Assembly: GCF_900141885.1 (NCBI RefSeq)
Contig: NZ_FQYY01000009.1
Span: 62,001-126,000 of the forward strand
Direction: 5' to 3'
Source: Mesonia phycicola
GTDB taxonomy: Bacteria > Bacteroidota > Bacteroidia > Flavobacteriales > Flavobacteriaceae
Length of the DNA stretch: 64,000 nucleotides
Shown here piece after piece: positions 27,966 to 35,972 of the stretch. The position numbers and the translations under genes are program-made. The notes beneath the pieces were generated by a model, which was given only the letters and a program-made list of their open reading frames with translations, made no database searches and was not told the origin of the DNA. Every line of letters starts with the position of its first letter. Position 1 is the stretch's first letter.

Positions 27966-29555
27966 ATGAGTAGAGTTCAGTATAATATGTCTTTAGCGGG
28001 GCAACCGCCACAGGCGCTAAGTATGTGGCAAAAGTTTTTTGTATTTATAGGTTTAGTAGGTTTGTCTATTCTTTTACTAGCTACTTTTAATGTTAATTTT
28101 CCTAATAAAGGTTTATGGCTTTTCTTATCGTTAGGGGGGATTAGTGTAGGTACAATTGGTTTTTCTTGGGCTCTGTATGGAGATAAACAAGCAGGAATAA
28201 AAAATGATGGAGTTTGGTTTAAATCTATAAGCTCAAAAGGAATATTAGGTTGGGTTTTAGGTGTTTTTCTGACTCTTTTTTATGTGGTACTTTATTTTTA
28301 TCCGCAGTATATAGGTTTAAATAGCGAAGGTGAAAATACAGGCTTAGTAGCTTTGTTTGATCCATTAAGCAAAATGTTAAGTGGTAATCCTGCTAGCCAA
28401 TGGTTTATGTATGGTACGCTTTACACCATCTCAATATTAATTTTCGGAATTAAATTTATCTGGAAATATCGCCATAGTCGATATGAAATAATAAGAACTT
28501 CTTCTGTTATGTTTTTTCAAACAGCATTTGCATTTATTATTCCTGAGTTTATGGCTCGCTTAAATGGAGATAGCTTACAATTGCCTTATTACGATTTAAA
28601 AAATGTATGGCCTCTTAATTACTATAATTTTGAACAATACAGAATAGATGGTTTTTTAAACTCTGGTACTATAGGGTTTGTTTTATTAATCTTCGGAATC
28701 ATTTCTATCTTTATTATTACACCAATTCTTACTTATAAATATGGTAAGCGTTGGTATTGCTCTTGGGTTTGTGGTTGTGGCGGATTAGCAGAAACTGCTG
28801 GAGATCCTTTTCGTCAATTAAGTGATAAAAGCCAAATGGCTTGGAAGGTAGAGCGTTGGGTTGTGCATAGCGTAGTGGTATTTGTAACATTAATGACAAC
28901 AGCAGTAATTTATTCTTACCTAGATTATGATGCATCTAAATATTGGTTAAGTAAAGATGTATTTTTAGGTCTAGTAGCTTTATTGCTAACCTTAGTGTTT
29001 GGTTGGGCAATGCTTTACAGAAGAGAAGAGTTGCAAAAAGATGCCCAATATGGGGCAATAGGTTATTTTGTAATTATATTAGGTTTAGTAGGTATTCATT
29101 ATATGTTTGGTAGTCAGTTATTTATTTTTCAAGCAGAAACACTTAGAACCACCTATGGATTTTTAATAGGTTCTGTTTTTAGCGGTGTGATTGGAGTAGG
29201 TTTTTATCCAATTTTTGGAAGTCGTGCTTGGTGTCGTTTTGGTTGTCCTATGGCGGCAATTTTAGGATTTCAACAACGTTTGTTTTCAAAATTTAGAATT
29301 TCTACCAACGGCGGACAATGTATTTCTTGTGGTAATTGTTCTACTTATTGTGAAATGGGTATAGATGTAAGAGCTTATGCGCAAAAAGGACAGAATATAG
29401 TGCGTTCTTCTTGTGTAGGTTGTGGTATTTGTGCAGAAGTTTGCCCACGTGGAGTTTTAAAATTAGAAAATGATACCCCTAAAGGAAGAATTAACCCGAA
29501 AGATGTATTATTAGGTAACGATGTAGATTTAATGAACTACGTAAATAATAAGTAG
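27966..29555 (+). CDS. 4Fe-4S polyferredoxin membrane protein (NapH/NosR-like)
   Basis: A 529-residue inner-membrane protein with about nine helices. Cysteine motifs are YCSWVCGCGG near residue 260 and WCRFGCP near 420, each following a membrane helix as in NapH/NosR/CcoG proteins, then two 4Fe-4S clusters: CISCGNCSTYCEMG near 452 and CVGCGICAEVCPRG near 484. It probably carries electrons through or along the membrane, fed by the adjacent flavoprotein. No nitrate, nitrous oxide or oxidase genes are near, so the acceptor cannot be named. Confidence 0.85.
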   Translation: MSRVQYNMSLAGQPPQALSMWQKFFVFIGLVGLSILLLATFNVNFPNKGLWLFLSLGGISVGTIGFSWALYGDKQAGIKNDGVWFKSISSKGILGWVLGVFLTLFYVVLYFYPQYIGLNSEGENTGLVALFDPLSKMLSGNPASQWFMYGTLYTISILIFGIKFIWKYRHSRYEIIRTSSVMFFQTAFAFIIPEFMARLNGDSLQLPYYDLKNVWPLNYYNFEQYRIDGFLNSGTIGFVLLIFGIISIFIITPILTYKYGKRWYCSWVCGCGGLAETAGDPFRQLSDKSQMAWKVERWVVHSVVVFVTLMTTAVIYSYLDYDASKYWLSKDVFLGLVALLLTLVFGWAMLYRREELQKDAQYGAIGYFVIILGLVGIHYMFGSQLFIFQAETLRTTYGFLIGSVFSGVIGVGFYPIFGSRAWCRFGCPMAAILGFQQRLFSKFRISTNGGQCISCGNCSTYCEMGIDVRAYAQKGQNIVRSSCVGCGICAEVCPRGVLKLENDTPKGRINPKDVLLGNDVDLMNYVNNK

Positions 29556-29637
29556 TAGAATTATAAAGTTTTTGTAAGTACTGTTTTAATTTTCGACATA
29601 ATTACCTCAAAAATTTTTACCCCTTAGAATAATTAGA

Positions 29638-30324
29638 TTGAATATTAAAGTTATTATCCCCGCTTATAACGAAGAAGATTCTATTTCTTTAGTTATTAAA
29701 GATATACCCAATGTGGTAAATGAAGTAATTGTTGTAAGCAATAACTCTACAGATGCTACAGAAATTAATGCAAAAAAAGCTGGGGCTACGGTACTTAAAG
29801 AAAATAGAAAAGGTTATGGTTATGCCTGTTTAAAGGGGATGAGCTATGTTGCTGCTCAAGCTCAAAAACCAGATATAATTGTTTTTTTAGATGGAGATTA
29901 TAGTGATTACCCAGAGCAACTTCTAGATATTGTACAGCCTATTTTAGAAAACAAGAAAGATTTTGTAATTGGGGCTAGGGTAAAAGCACTTCGAGAAGAA
30001 GGCTCTATGACGTTTCCGCAAATATTCGGAAATTGGTTAGCTACATTTTTAATGAAATTATTTTTTGGTGCTAAATTTACAGATTTAGGTCCGTTTAGAG
30101 CTATTAAGTATGATAAGTTATTAGCTTTGAAAATGGAAGATAAAACCTACGGTTGGACGGTAGAAATGCAATTAAAAGCCATAAAACAAAAGCTATTGTA
30201 TACAGAAGTACCTGTAAAATATAGAAATAGAATAGGAGTTTCTAAAGTTTCTGGTACGGTAAAAGGGGCAGTTATGGCGGGAGTAAAAATTTTGAGTTGG
30301 ATTTTTAAATATAGTTTTAAATAA
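29638..30324 (+). CDS. GT2 glycosyltransferase, polyprenyl-phosphate sugar synthase-like
   Basis: A 228-residue GT-A enzyme of the DPM1/DPG-synthase type: VIIPAYNEEDS at the N-terminus, FLDGDYSDYP with the DxD-like metal site near 85, and the C-terminal GVSKVSGT with a basic amphipathic tail. There is no membrane helix. The start is TTG at 29638, which gives the expected N-terminus; no in-frame ATG is near. Family members transfer a hexose from a nucleotide sugar to polyprenyl phosphate. It is the first of three genes spaced by 1-2 bases with a processive-type GT2 and a GT-C enzyme that could use the lipid-linked sugar. Confidence 0.8.
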   Translation: MNIKVIIPAYNEEDSISLVIKDIPNVVNEVIVVSNNSTDATEINAKKAGATVLKENRKGYGYACLKGMSYVAAQAQKPDIIVFLDGDYSDYPEQLLDIVQPILENKKDFVIGARVKALREEGSMTFPQIFGNWLATFLMKLFFGAKFTDLGPFRAIKYDKLLALKMEDKTYGWTVEMQLKAIKQKLLYTEVPVKYRNRIGVSKVSGTVKGAVMAGVKILSWIFKYSFK

Positions 30325-30326
30325 AT

Positions 30327-31820
30327 ATGGCTCTTACGGTTTTAGCTCTTTATACATTCGCATTATTTTTCGTTTTTCTGTATTCTATTGCACAATTACA
30401 ATTGGTATTTAATTACTTTAAGTCTAAAAAAGTAAAAGATACTTCAGAAAAATTCAATTTTAAAAATTCAGAAGAAATACCTGTAGTTACCATCCAGCTT
30501 CCTTTGTATAATGAGAAGTATGTGGTAGAGCGTTTATTAAAAAATATTGTACAGTTAGATTACCCAAAAAACAAGTTAGAAATACAAGTTTTAGACGATT
30601 CTACCGATGATTCTGTTTTGCAAACTCATCAATTGGTTGAAAACTATAAAACAGAAGGAATAGATATTCAGCATATTTTAAGAACTAACCGAAAAGGTTT
30701 TAAAGCAGGAGCTCTTAAAGAAGGTTTAAAAATAGCAAAAGGGGAGTTTATAGCTATATTTGATGCAGATTTTTTACCACAAAAAGAATGGTTATTACAA
30801 ACCATACCTTATTTTAAAGATAAAAAAATAGGAGTGGTGCAAACCCGTTGGGGGCATTTAAACAGAGATTATTCTATTATTACTAAAGTTCAAGCCTTTG
30901 CTCTAGATTTTCATTTTGTTTTAGAGCAAGTAGGGAGAAATTTTGGTAAGCATTTTATCAATTTTAATGGTACTGCAGGGGTTTGGAGAAAAGATTGTAT
31001 TATAGACGCAGGTAACTGGCAAGGAGATACGCTAACAGAAGATTTAGATTTAAGTTACCGTGCACAGTTAAAAGGATGGAATTTTAAGTATTTACAACAC
31101 GTAGAAACACCTGCAGAGTTGCCTATGGTTATGAGTGCTGCGCGTTCACAACAATTTAGATGGAATAAAGGTGCTGCAGAAAACTTTCAGAAAAATTTTA
31201 AGCTCTTATTTCAGAGTAAAAATATATCTTGGAGTACTAAGTTTCATGGTTTTTTTCATTTGCTTAATAGCTCTATGTTTCTAATGGTTTTGATAATAGC
31301 GGTATTGAGTGTGCCAGTTTTATATATTAAAGAAGCTTACCCAGAATATGGTGTTTATTTTTATGTATTAGCAGCATTGGGAGTAAGTACACTTATCTTC
31401 TTTGTGGCTTATTTAATTACTTTTTTGCAAATTCACGGCAAAGAAAAAATGAGTTTTATAAAGTTTTTGGTTTTGTTTTTCTCTTTTTACTCTATTGCTC
31501 TAGGGCTTTCTGTACACAATACTTTAGCTATTCTAGAAGGTCATTTAGGTAAAAAATCATCTTTTGTAAGAACCCCAAAATTCAATGTGATTCATTTAAA
31601 CGATAGTTGGAAAAATAATCAATATTTAAAAAGCACTTATAGCTTTACGCAGATTGTAGAATTAGGCATGCTTTTTTACTTTGCTTTTGCTATTTATAGT
31701 GCTTTTCAGGTAGATGATTTTGGTTTAATTATTTTTCATTTAATGTTGTTTTTTGGCTTTGGTTTTGTGGTTTGGGAGTCGTTTTTGTCTAATTTTCACT
31801 TTCTGAAAAAAAGAAAATAA
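30327..31820 (+). CDS. Membrane-bound GT2 glycosyltransferase, cellulose-synthase-like
   Basis: A 497-residue protein: one N-terminal helix (about 3-25), a cytosolic GT-A domain with QLPLYNEK, DDSTDDS, FDADFLP, TEDLDLSYRA and the QxxRW-type motif QQFRW near 272-276, then four or more C-terminal helices. This is the arrangement of processive or ceramide-glucosyltransferase-like enzymes that make a glycosidic bond at the inner membrane. It begins two bases after the preceding gene. The acceptor is unknown. Confidence 0.82.
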   Translation: MALTVLALYTFALFFVFLYSIAQLQLVFNYFKSKKVKDTSEKFNFKNSEEIPVVTIQLPLYNEKYVVERLLKNIVQLDYPKNKLEIQVLDDSTDDSVLQTHQLVENYKTEGIDIQHILRTNRKGFKAGALKEGLKIAKGEFIAIFDADFLPQKEWLLQTIPYFKDKKIGVVQTRWGHLNRDYSIITKVQAFALDFHFVLEQVGRNFGKHFINFNGTAGVWRKDCIIDAGNWQGDTLTEDLDLSYRAQLKGWNFKYLQHVETPAELPMVMSAARSQQFRWNKGAAENFQKNFKLLFQSKNISWSTKFHGFFHLLNSSMFLMVLIIAVLSVPVLYIKEAYPEYGVYFYVLAALGVSTLIFFVAYLITFLQIHGKEKMSFIKFLVLFFSFYSIALGLSVHNTLAILEGHLGKKSSFVRTPKFNVIHLNDSWKNNQYLKSTYSFTQIVELGMLFYFAFAIYSAFQVDDFGLIIFHLMLFFGFGFVVWESFLSNFHFLKKRK

Positions 31821-31821
31821 G

Positions 31822-33192
31822 TTGTTTAAAAAAATAATATCACATCATAAGGTAACTATATTTATGTTGGTTACTATGTTGGTGTTGTATTACGTCTTTG
31901 CTTATAATTTATTAAGAAGTGATTTTGTAAAGTTAATTACGTTATACGCTGCTTTATTTTTTTTAAGTTACAAAACCCTTCAGTTATATAAATTTAATTG
32001 GAAATATTTACTTGCTTTAGGAGTATTGTTTAGGTTAGTTTTTCTAGTTGCTATCCCTAATCTATCTCAAGATTTTTACCGTTTTATTTGGGATGGTAGG
32101 TTGTTTGTACAAGGTTTAAATCCTTATATGTCTACACCACAACAATGGATAGATGCTGGTAATTTTGGTATAGTAAATCAATCTTTAGAGTTGGTAGAAG
32201 GTATGCAAAGTCTTAATGCTAGTCATTATACCAATTACCCTCCTGTAGCTCAATTTATATATGTATTTACGGCATTTATAAGTCCTAATAGTATTTTAGG
32301 AAGTGTTGTGGTAATGCGTTTAATTTTAATTATAGCAGATGTTGTTTCTTTTATATTTCTTCGGAAGTTACTTCTGAAATTAAATATAGATAACCAAAGA
32401 GCTTTTTGGTATTTTTTAAATCCATTGGTAATTATAGAGCTTACAGGTAATCTACATTTTGAAGGGGTAATGGTGATGTTTTTAGTTATTTCTCTGTACT
32501 TGCTATTACAAAAAAAATGGTGTCTTTCAGCAATTTTATTAGGTTTATCTATATCTGTAAAGTTGCTGCCACTTATGTTATTACCTCTATTTTTACAGTA
32601 CTTTAGAAAACAAGAAAAACTAAGTTTTTATAAATTATTATTTTTTTATTTTCTTGTTTTACTCACAGTAATTATTAGTTTTTCTCCGTTTGCTTCGGTA
32701 GAATTTATAAATAATTTTGCAAGTTCTATAGTGCTTTGGTTTAGTAAGTTTGAATTTAACGCTAGTGTATATTATTTAATTAGATGGGTAGGTTTTCAAA
32801 CCGTAGGTTGGAATATTATAGGTACCGTAGGTAAAATTCTTCCTTTGGTAATTATTATGTTTATAATAGGTTTAGCATTGTTTTGCAATAATACCTCAGA
32901 AAAAAAGCTATATACAAGTATGTTATTTGCTTTTGCACTGTATTTTTTATTGTCTACCACCGTGCATCCTTGGTATTTAATTACACCATTAGCAATATCT
33001 ATATTTACCAAGTATCGTTTTATGCTGATGTGGTCTTTTACGGTTATTTTTAGTTATAGTGCATATGAAACAACAAGTTTTAACGAGCAGCTTTGGCTGG
33101 TCTCTTTAGAGTATTTTATAGTTTTATTGAGCTTTCTTTATGATGCATACAGGATTAGATTCCAGACTAGGGTTAGAATATTCAGGCACTAA
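31822..33192 (+). CDS. GT-C family polyprenyl-phosphate-dependent mannosyl/glycosyltransferase
   Basis: A 456-residue multispanning protein with about 11-12 helices. The first periplasmic loop has SQDFYRFIWDGRLFVQGLNP near 83-102, the acidic motif of GT-C enzymes using polyprenyl-phosphate sugars (PIG-M and GT87-like). The start may be TTG at 31822, one base after the previous stop, or the ATG at 31864; both keep the first helix. It forms a unit with the two GT2 genes upstream, the first of which could supply the lipid-linked donor. Its last 69 bp overlap the end of the convergent dehydratase gene. Confidence 0.75.
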   Translation: MFKKIISHHKVTIFMLVTMLVLYYVFAYNLLRSDFVKLITLYAALFFLSYKTLQLYKFNWKYLLALGVLFRLVFLVAIPNLSQDFYRFIWDGRLFVQGLNPYMSTPQQWIDAGNFGIVNQSLELVEGMQSLNASHYTNYPPVAQFIYVFTAFISPNSILGSVVVMRLILIIADVVSFIFLRKLLLKLNIDNQRAFWYFLNPLVIIELTGNLHFEGVMVMFLVISLYLLLQKKWCLSAILLGLSISVKLLPLMLLPLFLQYFRKQEKLSFYKLLFFYFLVLLTVIISFSPFASVEFINNFASSIVLWFSKFEFNASVYYLIRWVGFQTVGWNIIGTVGKILPLVIIMFIIGLALFCNNTSEKKLYTSMLFAFALYFLLSTTVHPWYLITPLAISIFTKYRFMLMWSFTVIFSYSAYETTSFNEQLWLVSLEYFIVLLSFLYDAYRIRFQTRVRIFRH

Positions 33193-35070
33193 ATCTTTTA
33201 AACAATTTAAAGATAAATTTATGTTATTGGCTTTAATATTACTAGCCAATTCTAAAAGTAACGTAGTTTTAGAAGTATCAAAATTATGAGTAGCCTTAGC
33301 AATCATAATTTTTTCATGATGCGTAGGTAGTGTAGTTTCTTTATCTGCCAATAATTCTTCGTATAATTTTTCTCCTGGCCTTAATCCTGTAAATTCTATC
33401 TTTATGTCTTCATTAGGTATAAGACCTGTTAATCTAATCATATGATGTGCTAGGTCAATAATTTTTATTGGAGATCCCATATCAAATACGTAAATTTCTC
33501 CACCTTTCCCCATAGCTCCAGCTTCTAAAACTAATTGACAAGCTTCATCTATAGTCATAAAAAATCTAGTAATGTCTGGGTGAGTTACAGTTACAGGTCC
33601 GTTTTCTTTAATTTGTTTAGTAAAATGTGGAATTACAGAGCCATTAGAACCTAAAACATTACCAAATCTAGTGGTAATAAATAAAACGTTGTTATCTAAT
33701 TTGTTAGCTAACGATTGTATATAAAGTTCGGCCGCTCTTTTGGTTGCTCCCATGATATTTGTGGGGTTAACGGCTTTGTCTGTAGAAACAAATACGAAGC
33801 GTTCAATATTATGTTTTATAGACAAATCGGCAAGGTTTTTAGTCCCTTTAAAATTTACACTTAAAGACTCTAATGGATTTGCTTCCATCATTGGTACGTG
33901 TTTATAGGCAGCACCGTGAAATACAATTTGCGGGGAGAATCTATCAAATATTTGTTCAATTCTACTTTTATCTCTAACATTAGCTATAACGCTTTCAAAC
34001 TTAAGTGTTGGGTGATTCTTTTTTAATTCAAGTTTTAAATCGTGTAACGGGGTTTCTGCCTGATCTACCAATAATATTAACTTTGGATTGAAGTTGATTA
34101 ACTGTCTAACAATTTCACTTCCAATTGATCCTGCTGCACCTGTAACTAGAATGGTTTTGTTTTGGTATTTATTAAAAAGTTTCTTGTTGTTTAATTTTAT
34201 AGGGTTTCTTTGCAGCAAGTCTTCAATATTAATTTCTTTCAAATCTTTCAAATCTTTAAAATCGGTATGATTCCAGTCTTGTAATTGTGGGAGTTTATAG
34301 ATTTTAATTTTCAACTCTAATAATTCAGTAATAATAGTGTTAGAGCTATGTTGTAACTCTTTTAATTTACTATCGCTAACAATAATTGATTTAGCATAAT
34401 TATTGAATCTTTTTAGCTGATTTATATCAAAAATAGGTAAGTTAAAAATTCTATTATTTGTTTTCTTTTCATCTACATTAATAAAGCCAACAACATTAAA
34501 AAAGCCAGAATTTTGAGAAATAAGCCCTTCTGCCATTGCAACGTCAGAGACAGATGTTCCCAATATATAAGCTTTGTCAAGAGGTTTTCTAGATATGTTA
34601 ATAAGTTCATAAACTCTTTTTACACCAATTCTAAAAAAGAATAATAAAGAGTAAGCTATAAATCCATATATAAATACCCCTGCATCTACAATGATTTTAT
34701 GTTCAAATAAATAATAATCAATATGATTAATAACTAGCAAAGTAAACACGCAACAAGCTATTACTTGCAGTTGTTTTATGGCATCTTTAAAACTTGAGTA
34801 CCTTACTATGCCAAAATAAGATTTAAAAACAAAGAAATAGAGACTCTGTATTAGTAAAAGAGCTAACAATTCAATTTTAAAATTGAAAAATGACATTCCA
34901 CCAGGTTGCAAAGTAGAAACAAAGAAATAAGCAGAGTTGGCAGCAATCAAACATAGAAATAAATCTATAGAAAAAATCACCCATCTAGGGACATAATTTT
35001 TTACAAGTTTCTTGCCAATTTCTAAAATTTTTAGCTGCAGTTTTTCTTTCACGAGTTCAATATTTGACAC
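33124..35070 (-). CDS. CapD/PglF-type membrane-bound NDP-sugar 4,6-dehydratase
   Basis: A 648-residue protein: four membrane helices and a CoA-binding-like domain in the first 290 residues, then an extended SDR domain with TGAAGSIGSEI near 308 and STDKAVNPTNIMGATKR near 427-443, where Met replaces the usual catalytic Tyr as in FlaA1, PglF and WbpM. These enzymes convert UDP-GlcNAc to the 4-keto-6-deoxy sugar, first step to bacillosamine or related sugars. The start is GTG at 35070, behind a good promoter; no ATG is near. It lies apart from, and opposite to, the PglC/PglD-like genes at 48797-50007 that could use its product. Confidence 0.9.
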   Translation of the reverse strand: MSNIELVKEKLQLKILEIGKKLVKNYVPRWVIFSIDLFLCLIAANSAYFFVSTLQPGGMSFFNFKIELLALLLIQSLYFFVFKSYFGIVRYSSFKDAIKQLQVIACCVFTLLVINHIDYYLFEHKIIVDAGVFIYGFIAYSLLFFFRIGVKRVYELINISRKPLDKAYILGTSVSDVAMAEGLISQNSGFFNVVGFINVDEKKTNNRIFNLPIFDINQLKRFNNYAKSIIVSDSKLKELQHSSNTIITELLELKIKIYKLPQLQDWNHTDFKDLKDLKEINIEDLLQRNPIKLNNKKLFNKYQNKTILVTGAAGSIGSEIVRQLINFNPKLILLVDQAETPLHDLKLELKKNHPTLKFESVIANVRDKSRIEQIFDRFSPQIVFHGAAYKHVPMMEANPLESLSVNFKGTKNLADLSIKHNIERFVFVSTDKAVNPTNIMGATKRAAELYIQSLANKLDNNVLFITTRFGNVLGSNGSVIPHFTKQIKENGPVTVTHPDITRFFMTIDEACQLVLEAGAMGKGGEIYVFDMGSPIKIIDLAHHMIRLTGLIPNEDIKIEFTGLRPGEKLYEELLADKETTLPTHHEKIMIAKATHNFDTSKTTLLLELASNIKANNINLSLNCLKDLVPEYSNPSLESNPVCIIKKAQ

Positions 35071-35106
35071 TGAAAATGATGTTTTTTAAGTAGGGTATAT
35101 AATTTA

Positions 35107-35136
35107 CAAAAATAATACTTTATATCAGTAATTCAA
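35107..35136 (-). promoter_or_regulatory. Promoter of the CapD-type dehydratase gene
   Basis: On the minus strand TTG (35134-35136), 19 bases, TATTTTTG (35107-35114): an exact match to the Bacteroidota promoter form. The leader would be about 30 nt and supports the GTG start at 35070. Confidence 0.6.
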
Positions 35137-35197
35137 TTTTATTATTTTGTTACTTTTTTCAAAAGACTAATATATTTTTATTAGATAGAAACTTAAT

Positions 35198-35205
35198 TAT
35201 ATTTG
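35198..35205 (+). promoter_or_regulatory. -7 element directly before the Wza gene
   Basis: TATATTTG matches TAnnTTTG, but it ends only five bases before the ATG at 35211 and has no TTG at -33. If used, the transcript would be nearly leaderless. Confidence 0.3.
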
Positions 35206-35210
35206 TGCTT

Positions 35211-35963
35211 ATGAAAAAGCTTTTGTTTTTATTTTTACTTCTTACTATAGCTAGTTGTGCAACCCGTAAAGAGATTGTTTATTTTCAAGGAGATAGCGAG
35301 GTTAGTTTAGATTCTATTTATCAGCATCCAAAAATTCAGGTAAATGATATTTTAAAAATAGATCTAACAGCTTTAGAGCCAGAAAGCTTACTGCCATATA
35401 GATTTGATAAAACTCAAATTTCACAAACTAATAATATACAGGGATCTTCATTAAAATTACAGGGCTATTTAGTAAGAACTAATGGAACAATTAATTACCC
35501 AGGTTTAGGAGATATAGAAGTGAAAGGATTAACAACTATAGCTGTACAGCAGTTAATTAAAGATAAGTTATCTGTTTATGTAAAAGATGTGGAAGTGAAA
35601 GTTAGAATAGTTAATTTTAAATTTACAGTATTAGGAGAGGTAAATATACCTGGGACTTATACTATAGATGAAGAATTAATTAGCTTAACTCAGGCTTTAG
35701 GTATGGCTGGAGATTTAACTATTCAAGGGAGTAGAAAAATTTTAGTTTTAAGAGAAGTTGATGGTCAACTGACCTCTAAACGAATAGATTTAACTACAAC
35801 TAGTTGGATGAATTCTGAATACTTTTATTTAAGACAAAATGATATGGTTTATGTGGAGCCTAACCCAACAAAAATTAAATCTGCAGGATTTATAGGTAAT
35901 TTAGGAAGCTTACTCTCCGTTATATCTATTTTGTTGACGAGTGCTGTTTTAATTTTTAGATAA
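35211..35963 (+). CDS. wza: Polysaccharide export outer-membrane lipoprotein, Wza-like
   Basis: The ATG at 35211 is chosen over the GTG two codons earlier because it gives a clean lipoprotein signal: MKKLLFLFLLLTIASC, with lipidated Cys16. The 250-residue protein has the Poly_export domain (about 38-130), an SLBB-like domain (about 135-215) and a C-terminal hydrophobic helix (about 228-249), usual in Bacteroidota Wza. It forms the outer-membrane pore of the Wzx/Wzy export route. It is 9 bp upstream of wzc. Confidence 0.92.
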   Translation: MKKLLFLFLLLTIASCATRKEIVYFQGDSEVSLDSIYQHPKIQVNDILKIDLTALEPESLLPYRFDKTQISQTNNIQGSSLKLQGYLVRTNGTINYPGLGDIEVKGLTTIAVQQLIKDKLSVYVKDVEVKVRIVNFKFTVLGEVNIPGTYTIDEELISLTQALGMAGDLTIQGSRKILVLREVDGQLTSKRIDLTTTSWMNSEYFYLRQNDMVYVEPNPTKIKSAGFIGNLGSLLSVISILLTSAVLIFR

Positions 35964-35972
35964 ATAATTTTT

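Noticed and set aside
35205-35210. GTG start for the Wza protein
   Set aside because: The ATG two codons later gives a clean lipoprotein signal and avoids overlapping the -7 element.
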